This document shows, in pieces, positions 7,529 through 16,277 of a stretch of 64,000 nt of DNA. Position numbers and translations under genes: made by a program. The stretch covers positions 1 to 64,000 of the forward strand of contig CANCXX010000013.1 in assembly GCA_947381965.1 (NCBI GenBank), in the 5' to 3' direction. The stretch is from an uncultured bacterium (lineage in GTDB: Bacteria; Bacillota; Clostridia; Lachnospirales; Lachnospiraceae). Position 1 is the first letter of the stretch; every line of letters starts with the position of its first letter. The notes under the pieces are model-generated. The model was not told the DNA's origin. It worked only from the letters and a program-made list of their open reading frames with translations, and did not search any database.

Positions 7529-9763
7529 TTGAGAAGAAAGAAGAATAACAGATTTACAATTAAAATGCAAAAGAAACTTATTGTAATGTTTCTTGCAATG
7601 ATACTTTCTTTTGCAGGACTGTCCTATCGGTTGTTTGCCATTACCAGGGACGATGGGGAAAAATACAAAAAGCAGGTTTTATCCCAGCAAAAGTACGACA
7701 GCAGAACGCTTCCGTATAAAAGAGGGGCGATATTAGACGCAAATGGAAGTGTGCTTGCCGCCAGCGAAAAGGTTTACAATGTAATTTTGGATGCGGTGGC
7801 CGTATCGGAAAAGGAAGAATATCTTGAGCCAACACTCAGAGCCCTTAAAAGCGAGTTGGGGATTGATACAGGTGAAGTGCGTGATTATATAGCCAAAATG
7901 GGTGAAACCTCCCGATACAAAGTATTAGCAAAGCGGTTGGAATATGAAAAGATTTCAAAATTTATCGCCTTACAGAATGAGGAAGACTCTTTGATTAAGG
8001 GAATCTGGTTTGAAGAGGAATATAAGCGGATTTATCCGGGAAATTCTCTTGCCTGTGATGTGGTTGGATTTACTACCAATGATAATGTGGGTTCTTTTGG
8101 GCTGGAAGAGTATTATAATGATGTGCTTTCAGGCACTTATGGGAGAGAGTATGGGTACTTAAATGATGATTCCAATCTGGAGCGCACAACCATACCCGCA
8201 GAGGATGGAAACAGTATAGTAACCACCATTGATATAAACATCCAGAGTATTGTAGAAAAACATCTAAAAAAATTCGACGAGCAGTACAGGGATAACTATC
8301 ATAAGGGTAATGGAGCAGAAAATGTGGGATGTATCATAATGAATGTAAAAACAGGTGAAATCTTAGCTATGGCATCCTCACCCAATTTCAATCTGAACGA
8401 TCCAAGAAATACAGACGCCCTTATCGGTATGCCGGTATTAGATGAGGAAAATAAGAAAACCGGTGAGTATATTGACGAAGAAAATGTGAAAGCCATTGCC
8501 CAGGACAATGAAAATTTTTACAGACATTTGAATGCGCTCTGGAGAAATTTTTGTATCAATGACTCCTATGAACCAGGCTCCGTTTCCAAGCCCCTTACTG
8601 TGGCGGCAGGCATTGAAAGCGGCAGCATTACAGGAAACGAGGTGTATTACTGCAACAGGATACGTGAAATAGGGGGGCATAAAATTAAGTGTCATACCGT
8701 AGGCGGATGTGGCAATCTGACGGTAGCCCAGGGAATAGAGCGGTCCTGTAACGTAAATATGATGTATGTGGCGGAAGCAACCGGGGTGGATAAATTTATT
8801 GACTTCCAGCATATTTTTAATCTGGGGCTTAAGACCAATATAGACCTTGCAGGGGAGGCGAGAACTGCCAGCTTTGTATTTAACAAAAACACAATGCACG
8901 CCACAGAGCTGGCCACTAACAGTTTTGGACAGGGATTTAATGCAACAATGATTCAGATGGCGTCAGCTTTTGCGTCTGTTATCAATGGCGGTTATTATTA
9001 TGAGCCACATGTGGTGAGTAAAATTATAAGCCCTTCCGGGGCTACTGTGCAGAATATTGAGCCAAGACTGCTTAAGCAGACAATATCGGAAACCACATCT
9101 GCAAAAGTGCGGGAAATGTGCAATCTGGTGGTTTCCGGGGAGCGGGGAACAGGAAAGACGGCAAGACCGGCCGGTTATATGATCGGCGGTAAAACAGGAA
9201 CTGCGGAAACGCTGCCCCGTGGCAATAAAGAGTATGTAGTGTCTTTTATGGGATATGCGCCGGTGGACGATCCTGAAATACTGATTTATGTAGTAGTGGA
9301 CAGGCCCAATGTGTCCGGTGATATTATGGCGGATGCAAAGTATGCCACCAGGATAGTGAGAAGCATTCTTACAGAGGTGCTTCCCTACAAGGGGATTTTT
9401 ATGACTGAGGAGCTTTCAGATAAGGAAATTGAGGAATTAAATCAGCTTAAGATTGAAATTATGACCCCTCCTGCAGGAGAAGAAAACCAGGAGGGCCAGG
9501 AAGAGGAAGGAGCGGAAGAAGGAAGCAAAGAAGGGGAAAACGCTTCGGAAGGCAGTTCGCAGGAGCAGGGAGAGGGGACAAACGAAGCATGGAAAAACTA
9601 TCCCATTGACCCACAGACAGGCTATCTGGTTGAACCAGGTACCGGTGTATATATTGATCCGGAAACAGGAGCGGCAGTAGGAGGAAGCTTTGATGAGGGG
9701 TTATCGCCTGCAGGAACGGAAGGCGGGGCATCCCCTTCCCCCTCACCCTCCGGGGAGCCTTAA
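7529..9763 (+). CDS. ftsI: Class B penicillin-binding protein, FtsI/PBP2-like septal transpeptidase
   Basis: This DD-transpeptidase cross-links peptidoglycan at the septum. It starts at a TTG with AGGTGA 5 bp upstream and has one N-terminal membrane helix (about residues 12-32), a PBP dimerisation domain (about 50-220) and a transpeptidase domain. Active-site motifs are S351-VSK (EPGSVSK), S406-CN (RSCNVNM) and K555-TGT (IGGKTGTAE). The family's PASTA domains are absent. Instead the last 100 residues are an acidic Glu/Gly tail followed by a proline-rich DPQTG / DPETG segment. It sits 105 bases before a paralogous PBP gene, the same order as pbpB-spoVD in Bacillus. Confidence 0.93.
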   Translation: MRRKKNNRFTIKMQKKLIVMFLAMILSFAGLSYRLFAITRDDGEKYKKQVLSQQKYDSRTLPYKRGAILDANGSVLAASEKVYNVILDAVAVSEKEEYLEPTLRALKSELGIDTGEVRDYIAKMGETSRYKVLAKRLEYEKISKFIALQNEEDSLIKGIWFEEEYKRIYPGNSLACDVVGFTTNDNVGSFGLEEYYNDVLSGTYGREYGYLNDDSNLERTTIPAEDGNSIVTTIDINIQSIVEKHLKKFDEQYRDNYHKGNGAENVGCIIMNVKTGEILAMASSPNFNLNDPRNTDALIGMPVLDEENKKTGEYIDEENVKAIAQDNENFYRHLNALWRNFCINDSYEPGSVSKPLTVAAGIESGSITGNEVYYCNRIREIGGHKIKCHTVGGCGNLTVAQGIERSCNVNMMYVAEATGVDKFIDFQHIFNLGLKTNIDLAGEARTASFVFNKNTMHATELATNSFGQGFNATMIQMASAFASVINGGYYYEPHVVSKIISPSGATVQNIEPRLLKQTISETTSAKVREMCNLVVSGERGTGKTARPAGYMIGGKTGTAETLPRGNKEYVVSFMGYAPVDDPEILIYVVVDRPNVSGDIMADAKYATRIVRSILTEVLPYKGIFMTEELSDKEIEELNQLKIEIMTPPAGEENQEGQEEEGAEEGSKEGENASEGSSQEQGEGTNEAWKNYPIDPQTGYLVEPGTGVYIDPETGAAVGGSFDEGLSPAGTEGGASPSPSPSGEP

Positions 9764-9868
9764 CTGGTTAGCCGGAGATTTCCTGTAACAGCAAATCACA
9801 TAAGGATTAGAATAACCGCACAGATTGGGTAATAAATTATACTAATACCATATCTGTGGGGTTATTTT

Positions 9869-10990
9869 ATGACTAAAAACAAAACCTGCAACCGAAAAAA
9901 GATTGTCAGCACTTTTTTTGGCTGCCTTTTTGTGATTTTGTTTCTTGGAGGGAGACTGGCCTATCTGATGATTTTCCAATCTGATTATTATTCTGAAAAA
10001 GCCAGAGAGCTTCATGAAAGAGAAAGGAGCATAAAGGCTGCAAGAGGAAGAATTCTGGATGCCAATGGGACGGTAATCGCTGATAATAAAACAGTCTGCA
10101 CAATTTCAGTTATACATAATCAGGTAAAGGAACCTGACAGAATAGTGGAGGTCTTAAGCAAAGAGCTGGGATTATCGGAAGATTTTGTCCGTAAAAGAGT
10201 GGAAAAGTATTCTTCTATAGAGCGGATTAAAAGTAATGTGGACAAAGAAAAGGGCGATGCAATCCGGGCCTATAATCTGGAGGGAGTGAAGGTGGATGAA
10301 GACTATAAGCGTTACTATCCTTACGACTCTCTTGCATCTAAGGTTCTTGGATTTACTGGCGGAGATAATCAGGGGATTATCGGGCTGGAAGTAAAATACG
10401 AAGAGTATTTAAAAGGGGAGGAGGGGATGATTCTTACCGTAACAGACGCAAGAGGAGTGGAAATTGATGAAGCGGGGGAAGAGCGGATTGAGCCAAAGGC
10501 AGGAAATGACCTTTATATCAGCCTTGATATGAATATCCAAAGCTATGCCACCCAACTGGCAAAGCAGGTGATGGAAACCAAGCAGGCGGAGCGGGTGTCC
10601 ATACTGGTTATGAACCCCCAGAATGGGGAAATTATGGCAATGGCGGATGTACCGGAGTTTGATTTAAACCATCCCTATGATCTGCCGGAAGAAATGGCTG
10701 CAGACGGTCTGTCAGAAGAAAAAAAACAGGAGCTGCTAAATCAAATGTGGCGGAATGGATGTATCAATGATACTTATGAACCTGGTTCCACCTTTAAGAT
10801 TATCACTGCTGCAGCAGGCCTTGAGGGGGGTGTGGTTACTCCTCAGGACCAATTCAGCTGTCCGGGCTACATTATGGTGGAGGACAGAAGAATCCGCTGC
10901 CATAAAACCACCGGTCATGGCGCCGAAAACTTTATTCAGGCCACCATGAACAGCTGTAACCCGGTGTTTATGAAATGGCAGGATTTATAA
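9869..10990 (+). CDS. spoVD: SpoVD-like class B PBP, 5' part of a gene split by a recombinase element
   Basis: This is the N-terminal 373 residues of a PBP: a membrane helix (about 11-34), the dimerisation domain and the first half of the transpeptidase, with S307-TFK (EPGSTFK) and S362-C363-N364. Immediately after SCNPVF the frame enters foreign sequence (MKWQDL, stop). The KTG-box half is missing and found at 16276-16917. Family knowledge says SpoVD is the mother-cell PBP needed for spore cortex, and gene order after ftsI supports that identity. Without the rest it should be inactive. Joined through the 16-bp core it would encode 576 residues in frame. The ribosome binding site is weak (GGGG). 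Confidence 0.85.
   Translation: MTKNKTCNRKKIVSTFFGCLFVILFLGGRLAYLMIFQSDYYSEKARELHERERSIKAARGRILDANGTVIADNKTVCTISVIHNQVKEPDRIVEVLSKELGLSEDFVRKRVEKYSSIERIKSNVDKEKGDAIRAYNLEGVKVDEDYKRYYPYDSLASKVLGFTGGDNQGIIGLEVKYEEYLKGEEGMILTVTDARGVEIDEAGEERIEPKAGNDLYISLDMNIQSYATQLAKQVMETKQAERVSILVMNPQNGEIMAMADVPEFDLNHPYDLPEEMAADGLSEEKKQELLNQMWRNGCINDTYEPGSTFKIITAAAGLEGGVVTPQDQFSCPGYIMVEDRRIRCHKTTGHGAENFIQATMNSCNPVFMKWQDL
10956..10971 (+). repeat. Left attachment core (attL) of the spoVD element
   Basis: The core GTAACCCGGTGTTTAT repeats at 16274-16289 with a single G/A difference. It encodes the C-N-P-V-F codons of the SxN motif. The right half CCGGTGTTTATGAA belongs to the element: it is the mirror image of the element-side half of attR. 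Confidence 0.85.
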
Positions 10991-11007
10991 AAGATGGGTT
11001 TTGCTAA

Positions 11008-11802
11008 TTAGCCCAGAATTGCTTTATCGTTTGCAAATTCTTCCCCACTGGCTTCCTCAAATTTATGAAGAAGATCTTCTACTGTTAATTTTTTCTTTTC
11101 TTCTCCTCTGATATCCAGAATAATTTTTCCATCCATCAGCATTATCAGCCGATTCCCATGAGTAATTGCATCTTTCATATTATGGGTAATCATTAAAGTG
11201 GTAAGATAATCTTTATTGACGATATACTCAGTGGTTTCCAGAACCTTGGCTGCGGTTTTGGGATCAAGGGCAGCCGTGTGCTCGTCCAGAAGCAGCAGTT
11301 TGGGCTTTTGGAGGGTGGCCATAAGCAAAGTAAGGGCCTGACGCTGTCCGCCGGATAAAAGGCCAACCTTGGAGGTCAGGCGGGTTTCCAGGCCAAGTCC
11401 AAGTATTTTTAGGATCTCTTTGTATTCTTCTCTTTCTTTTCTTGTAATTCCGGGACGTAAAAAACGGCTTTTTCCCCGGCGCTTTGCCAGAGCAAGGTTT
11501 TCTTCAATTCCCATGGTTGCGGCGGTGCCAGTCATAGGATCCTGGAATACCCTTCCCAGAAATTTAGCACGTTTATGTTCAGGCAGCTTTGTAATATCTA
11601 TGCCGTCAATGAGAATTTGTCCCGTATCCACTGGCCATACGCCGGCAATTGCGTTCATCATGGTGGACTTTCCGGCGCCATTTCCGCCGATGACTGTGAC
11701 GAAATCCCCATCATTAAGGGTCAGGGAGAAATTGTCAAGGGCCAATTTTTCATTTACAGTTCCTGGGTTAAATATTTTGGTCACATTTTTAATTTCAAGC
11801 AT
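11008..11802 (-). CDS. ABC transporter ATP-binding protein (TrpZ/LivF-like, partner of an ABC_sub_bind importer)
   Basis: This 264-residue ATPase has Walker A GGNGAGKST, Q-loop FQDPMTG, signature LSGGQRQALTLLMA, Walker B LLLLDEHTAALDP and the switch histidine in MITHNM. It is the last gene of a reversed operon and overlaps the permease gene by 8 bases. The substrate protein (PF04392 type) and LivH-like permease point to uptake of an amino acid or small organic molecule. Tryptophan and tyrosine are known for related systems, but the substrate here is not readable. The stop lies 37 bases inside attL, so the whole gene is element cargo. Confidence 0.9.
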   Translation of the reverse strand: MLEIKNVTKIFNPGTVNEKLALDNFSLTLNDGDFVTVIGGNGAGKSTMMNAIAGVWPVDTGQILIDGIDITKLPEHKRAKFLGRVFQDPMTGTAATMGIEENLALAKRRGKSRFLRPGITRKEREEYKEILKILGLGLETRLTSKVGLLSGGQRQALTLLMATLQKPKLLLLDEHTAALDPKTAAKVLETTEYIVNKDYLTTLMITHNMKDAITHGNRLIMLMDGKIILDIRGEEKKKLTVEDLLHKFEEASGEEFANDKAILG

Positions 11803-12721
11803 TGGGCGCTCCTTTCTTTAGAGAGGATTTTTTAAAATATTTTGCTCTCCAGTAAGGGATAGCAAGGAAAATGGCAACCACAACTGCGGAGAAGAGCTTT
11901 AACCAGTCAGGCCCCACGCCTAAGCCCATTACCACCTGCAGTACTAGATAGTACAAAATGGAGCCAAGGGCAACGCCAATTAGTTTAAAGCCGAAGTTAT
12001 GGAAAACATGTCCAAAAACAGCTTCACCGATAATAACGGCGGCAAGTCCGATTACAATAGCGCCCCGCCCCATATTGATGTCCGCAAAGCCCTGATACTG
12101 GATAAGTAAAGCGCCGGATAAGGCAACCAGCCCGTTGGAGAGCATTAAGCCAAGCACCTTGGAAAGGTTTGTGTCAATACCCTGTGCTCTGGACATATGG
12201 TCATTACAGCCGGTAGCCCGCAGTCCGCAGCCTAATTCCGTTCCAAAGAACCAGTATAAAATGAGAACCAGCAGGATAATGGAAAGGGCTACCACAAAAA
12301 TAGTATTTCTATAAAAAGGAACACCTTTTATATACCGCAGGGAAACTAAAAGGTGGTATTTATCAACGTTAATTGCCTGATTTGCCTTTCCCATAATCTT
12401 TAAGTTTACAGAGTACAGGGCAAGCTGGGTTAATATGCCGGACAATATGGGGGGAATGCCCATAAAAGTATGGAATAGTCCGGTTACCAGTCCGGTAAGC
12501 ATACCGGCTAAGGTTGCGGCTAAGATAGATATAAAAACATTATGGCCGGTCAGCATCATAACGATACAGACAGCCCCTCCCGTACACATGGAGCCGTCAA
12601 CAGTCAGGTCGGCAAAGTCTAAAATCCGGTAAGTAATATAAATCCCAATGGCAGCGATACCCCAGATTAATCCCTGGGCAACGGCTCCCGGCATTGCATT
12701 TAGAAAGTAAGTGATGCTCAT
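11795..12721 (-). CDS. ABC transporter permease (BPD_transp_2 / LivH-like)
   Basis: This 308-residue integral membrane protein has about eight to nine hydrophobic segments and belongs to the branched-chain type permease family that pairs with ABC_sub_bind lipoproteins. The segment GCGLRATGCNDHMSRAQGI is the cytoplasmic coupling loop. It starts with MSITYFLNAMPGAVAQGLIWG. The 3' end overlaps the ATPase gene, which indicates translational coupling. It lies 128 bases behind the binding-protein gene in the same reversed operon. Confidence 0.9.
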   Translation of the reverse strand: MSITYFLNAMPGAVAQGLIWGIAAIGIYITYRILDFADLTVDGSMCTGGAVCIVMMLTGHNVFISILAATLAGMLTGLVTGLFHTFMGIPPILSGILTQLALYSVNLKIMGKANQAINVDKYHLLVSLRYIKGVPFYRNTIFVVALSIILLVLILYWFFGTELGCGLRATGCNDHMSRAQGIDTNLSKVLGLMLSNGLVALSGALLIQYQGFADINMGRGAIVIGLAAVIIGEAVFGHVFHNFGFKLIGVALGSILYYLVLQVVMGLGVGPDWLKLFSAVVVAIFLAIPYWRAKYFKKSSLKKGAPNA

Positions 12722-12849
12722 AGAGTCCCTCCAGACATTTTATATTAATATGTAATAAAAGGCAGCGAGAGAAATGGCTCTCCCGCTGTCAGGTGGAGAA
12801 GAATAGGACAGTAAATACTTCTCACACAATATGGACTGTCAGTTGTAAA

Positions 12850-13944
12850 TTATTCGGCGGTTTTGATTTCCTCATAATCTTCCGGAACAGTGATGCCTAA
12901 CGCTTCACAGTTTGCGGCATTGTACTTTTTGGTAAACAAAGGCGCATATTCAATAGGCATAGTGGAGATGTCAGCGCCTTGGGCAAGGATCTTTGCCGCC
13001 ATTTTTCCGGTAGCTACGCCGATATCATAATAGCTGATCGATAAAGTAGCCACACCACATCCTGCACAGATGCCTTCTTCCCCGGCAACAACCGGAATAC
13101 CAGCAGGAAGACAGATGTTGTTTACCAGCTCCGCATTGGAAGCAGCGGTGTTGTCGGTGGGAACATAAATAACATCTGATTTGCTTACCGCATTTGTTAC
13201 AACAGCGGAAAGGTCATTGGAATCTGAGAAGGAATAATATTCACAGCTGTATCCCTTTTCTTCAAGGAATGTTTTGATAGTATCTACCTGATACTGGGAA
13301 TTTGCCTCTGCAGAGCAATATAAAAGGCCCACATTTTTTGCATCAGGGAATAATTCCGCCAGCATATCTGCCTGTCCTTCCAATGGAGCAAGGTCAGAGG
13401 TACCGGAAATATTTCCGCCTACTGTTCCGGTGAAATCATCAATTCCAAGAGCAACACCATATTCTGTAACAGAGGTTCCGAGAATAGGGATTTCATTGGT
13501 GCCTGCGGCTGCTGCCTGCAGAGCGGGAGTTGCGTTTGCAAGAATTAAATCCACATCATTGGAAACAAAGCTGTTAATAATGGTGGAACAGGTATTTGCA
13601 TCGCCCTGTGCGTTCTGCATATCAAAGGTTACCCTATCACCAAGTTCTTCTTTCAGGGCATCCATAAACCCTTCGGTGGCAGCGTCCAGCGCTTCATGCT
13701 GTACCAGCTGACAGATACCTACCGTATAGGACTCTCCGTCTGTGGGAGTTGTTTCTGTATCAGCCTCATCGGGCTCAGCTTCCTGTGTACCTTCTTCCGC
13801 CTCCTGGGGCTGTGCTGCCTGTTCTTCTGAAGCAGCATTTGTGTTTTCCTGGCCCTTGGCAGCAGTTTCCTTACCAGAATCGCCGCAGGCAGCAAGGGTG
13901 CCGGCCATGGCCAAGGTTAAAAGTAATGCAAGTACTTTTTTCAT
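12850..13944 (-). CDS. ABC transporter substrate-binding lipoprotein (ABC_sub_bind, TrpX-like)
   Basis: This 364-residue lipoprotein has the signal MKKVLALLLTLAMAGTLAAC with lipobox cysteine at about residue 20. A Glu/Thr-rich linker (to about 60) leads into a periplasmic-binding fold (VGICQLVQHEALDAATEGF). The start at 13944 is chosen over an upstream in-frame ATG because GGAGGAA lies 7 bp ahead and the lipoprotein signal then begins at once. It would capture the ligand for the downstream permease and ATPase. It is first in the operon, under its own sigma-A promoter at 13997-14025. Confidence 0.92.
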   Translation of the reverse strand: MKKVLALLLTLAMAGTLAACGDSGKETAAKGQENTNAASEEQAAQPQEAEEGTQEAEPDEADTETTPTDGESYTVGICQLVQHEALDAATEGFMDALKEELGDRVTFDMQNAQGDANTCSTIINSFVSNDVDLILANATPALQAAAAGTNEIPILGTSVTEYGVALGIDDFTGTVGGNISGTSDLAPLEGQADMLAELFPDAKNVGLLYCSAEANSQYQVDTIKTFLEEKGYSCEYYSFSDSNDLSAVVTNAVSKSDVIYVPTDNTAASNAELVNNICLPAGIPVVAGEEGICAGCGVATLSISYYDIGVATGKMAAKILAQGADISTMPIEYAPLFTKKYNAANCEALGITVPEDYEEIKTAE

Positions 13945-13996
13945 AATGGTTTCCTCCATAAATATTAATTGTGCATGATAAATCACTGCGTATCAG

Positions 13997-14025
13997 ATTA
14001 TACTAGTTTAAAGCACTAAAGTCAA
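13997..14025 (-). promoter_or_regulatory. Sigma-A promoter of the element's ABC operon
   Basis: On the minus strand TTGACT (14025-14020), a 17-bp spacer and TATAAT (14002-13997) form a near-consensus promoter 53 bases before the start codon of the binding protein. The cargo operon is therefore probably expressed in growing cells. Confidence 0.85.
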
Positions 14026-14078
14026 TGGTATTTTAACGGGATTTCACGGAAAGGAGTCTGATGTATTTATAAGAGCTT

Positions 14079-14106
14079 CTTACACCTATGGGGTAAATTA
14101 TATGAT
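14079..14106 (+). promoter_or_regulatory. Possible promoter for the recombinase unit
   Basis: CTTACA (14079-14084), a 16-bp spacer and TATGAT (14101-14106) on the plus strand make a moderate sigma-A-like match. The inverted repeat GGAAACG / CGTTTCC (14108-14129) lies directly behind it. No clear SigE- or SigK-type promoter was found by eye. The assignment is weak. Confidence 0.35.
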
Positions 14107-14187
14107 AGGAAACGACTTTAGACGTTTCCGTTTGCGCCGCTTACATACTGTGAATACAGCAAAATACTCTATGCGGCCGTGGGCATT

Positions 14188-14231
14188 TATTTATAGTAAA
14201 CGGCAAATGTTTTTGCCGTTTACTATAAATA
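14188..14231. repeat. Perfect 20-bp inverted repeat in the element's divergent region
   Basis: The arms at 14188-14207 and 14212-14231 are perfectly complementary (core TAGTAAACGGCAAA) with a 4-base TGTT centre. It lies 52 bases before the small ORF and between divergent transcription units. There is no T tract behind it, so an operator or a transcript hairpin is more likely than a simple terminator. Confidence 0.6.
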
Positions 14232-14283
14232 TCTGGCCAGGGGGCGAATATAATGGAATAAAGCAGATAAAGGACAGGAATTT

Positions 14284-14430
14284 ATGGATGCTGATTGCGA
14301 AAGGATGCAGGTAAAAATCATGAAAAAGCAGTTGTTGCTGCAAATGACGGATTTGCTTGCAAAGCGGGGGCTGGTAAGCGAGGAGGAAAAAAATGGGATG
14401 AAAGCCATTATTTATCAGAAGGAAAGGTAA
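14284..14430 (+). CDS. 48-residue SHOCT-like protein, candidate recombination directionality factor
   Basis: This small ORF begins at an ATG with AGGACAGG about 6-13 bases upstream and stops 5 bases before the recombinase start, so the two are probably co-translated. The product MDADCERMQVKIMKKQ and following residues form a charged helical peptide whose second half (LLAKRGLVSEEEKNGMKAII) recalls SHOCT-type short domains. Later in-frame ATGs (14305 and 14320) are possible starts. Small proteins beside large serine recombinases often set excision direction, as SprB does for SprA in Bacillus subtilis. That role here is an inference from size and position only. Confidence 0.55.
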   Translation: MDADCERMQVKIMKKQLLLQMTDLLAKRGLVSEEEKNGMKAIIYQKER

Positions 14431-14435
14431 AGCTT

Positions 14436-16277
14436 ATGGAAAGAGTTGGAATTTATAACCGATGCAGTACAGAGGAAGAAAGCCAGAGAAATGCCTTAGC
14501 TGCCCAGGCAATGGAAAGCAGGGAAATTGCAGAGAAAAAGGGGTGGGAGATTGTCGGACAGTACATAGAGTCGGAAACAGGGACAGTCGCTTATAAGCGG
14601 AGTGAATACCAAAGGCTTCTTGAGGATATGGAAAAAGGAAAATTTGACCTTGTGATGATTAAGTCCATTGACAGGCTGACCCGTTCTGCAAGAGACTGGT
14701 ATTTTTTTCTAAGCAGGCTAAATGAAAACAGATTAAAACTGTATATTTATATAGAAGGAAAATTTTATACACCGGACGATAATTTGATTACTGGAATTAA
14801 GGCAATTCTCGCAGAGGATTTTAGCAGAGAACTTTCCAAAAAAATTAAGAATGCCCATAAAAGACGTCAGGAAAAAAAAAGCGGCTGCAATATAACCTGT
14901 GAGATGTTTGGCTGGGATAAAAAAGGCAGGGATACATATGAAATTAATGAAAAAGAGGCGGAGTACTACAGAACCGCTTTTTTGCTTGCAAGAGAAGGAA
15001 AGGGATTTTATACCATCAGCAATATGCTTTATGAAATGGGGGCAAGGGGAAAGAAGGGGCAGAAAATATCGGAAGTCCAGTGGCGTAATATGCTTTATGC
15101 GCCAAGGGCACACGGAACTGTAATATTAAATAAACGTATTTATAATTTTGACGCCCAAAAATATGAAAAAGTGCCGGAAAGCGGGTGGATTTTTATGGAA
15201 AATGCTCTCCCCCCCATTGTCTCAAAGGAGTATCAGGAGGAAGTGGTGGAAATACTAAAAAAAAGGGCCATGTGTCACAGCTTTGGATTTTCCGGAAAAA
15301 GGACGGACAGGGGGGAAGGGGTATGCAGAGACGGAAAGAAAGAAAGAGAGGGCTCTTTGAAGGCGGGAAAATACGAGCTGTCCGGAAAGCTGGTCTGTGG
15401 ACGGTGCGGTAGTGTCTATTACCGGACGGGCTCTATGGGAAAGGATACCTCCGCAGTATGGAAATGCGCCGCATTTCTTTCCGGCGGCAGGATAAGAGAG
15501 GAAAAAGATCATGGAGGATGTGATAACATCCATCTGGTGGAGACGGAAGCGATGGAGGCAGTAAATGAGGCTGTAAAACCTTATTTTGAAAAAGTGTTTG
15601 GGGGATGCGGAGATTTGGATTGTGACATAAGAAAAGTGATTGAAAAGATGCTGAAAGAAAAAAACAGTGATAAAAAATATGAAAAGCTTTGGAAAGAATA
15701 TGGAAAGCTTACCACTAAAAAAGATATGCTGGTTGATAAACTGTTAAATCATGTGATAGATGATAAGGATTTTACTAAATACCATGAAGACATAAAAGAA
15801 AAAATGGAACAGTTGGAAATGAAAATAAACGTCATAAAGCAGGAGCGTCTACAATATAATAACATAGAGATGCGTCTTGACGGTATTATGGATGTGGTCA
15901 GAAAGGAGAAAATGGCTGATCAGGCAAAGCTAAAAGAATTGGTTAAATTCATTGACCATATTCTGGTGCATAAGGATGGCAGACTGGAAATTATATTTGA
16001 TAAAGACAAGCCGGGACTGGAAAAGATCCTTAAAGTGGAAGCGGAATATATTCACGCCGACGGCTGCCGGAAAAGAAGGGAGGCGCATAAAAGGCAGATA
16101 CTGGAACTGCTAGATGGGCAGCCAAAGCTTCGTCTCAAAGATATTTCCACAATAATGGCCATGAGTGCATCTTATGTCAGCGCCAGGGTAAAAGAGCTTA
16201 AGGAAGAGGGAAAGCTGGAATATGTAAGGAACAAAGGCGCCGGTGCATGGCGTACCACAATTCCTAAACACCGGTAA
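14436..16277 (+). CDS. Large serine recombinase of the spoVD element
   Basis: This 613-residue recombinase has a resolvase catalytic domain (about 1-145, nucleophile S11 in YNRCSTEEES) and a recombinase DNA-binding domain. A zinc ribbon (CGRCGSVYY ... WKC ... GGCDNIHL) and a long coiled coil (about 405-490) follow. An extra C-terminal winged-helix-like segment (LKDISTIMAMSASYVSARVK) ends in TTIPKHR. Start 14436 has GGAAAGG 8 bp upstream; an open frame extends to 14295 but overlaps the small ORF. The stop TAA (16275-16277) is the centre of attR. It should catalyse attL x attR or attP x attB exchange at spoVD. Confidence 0.92.
   Translation: MERVGIYNRCSTEEESQRNALAAQAMESREIAEKKGWEIVGQYIESETGTVAYKRSEYQRLLEDMEKGKFDLVMIKSIDRLTRSARDWYFFLSRLNENRLKLYIYIEGKFYTPDDNLITGIKAILAEDFSRELSKKIKNAHKRRQEKKSGCNITCEMFGWDKKGRDTYEINEKEAEYYRTAFLLAREGKGFYTISNMLYEMGARGKKGQKISEVQWRNMLYAPRAHGTVILNKRIYNFDAQKYEKVPESGWIFMENALPPIVSKEYQEEVVEILKKRAMCHSFGFSGKRTDRGEGVCRDGKKEREGSLKAGKYELSGKLVCGRCGSVYYRTGSMGKDTSAVWKCAAFLSGGRIREEKDHGGCDNIHLVETEAMEAVNEAVKPYFEKVFGGCGDLDCDIRKVIEKMLKEKNSDKKYEKLWKEYGKLTTKKDMLVDKLLNHVIDDKDFTKYHEDIKEKMEQLEMKINVIKQERLQYNNIEMRLDGIMDVVRKEKMADQAKLKELVKFIDHILVHKDGRLEIIFDKDKPGLEKILKVEAEYIHADGCRKRREAHKRQILELLDGQPKLRLKDISTIMAMSASYVSARVKELKEEGKLEYVRNKGAGAWRTTIPKHR

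Noticed and set aside
9764-9868. Search for a SigE-type promoter ahead of the spoVD-like gene
   Set aside because: Several ATA-rich and CATA-like segments exist, but no pair had both the consensus and the spacing, so no promoter was called.
16243-16275. Treating the spoVD 3' part as an independent gene starting at ATG 16243
   Set aside because: That ATG lies inside the recombinase gene in another frame, and no ribosome binding site precedes it.
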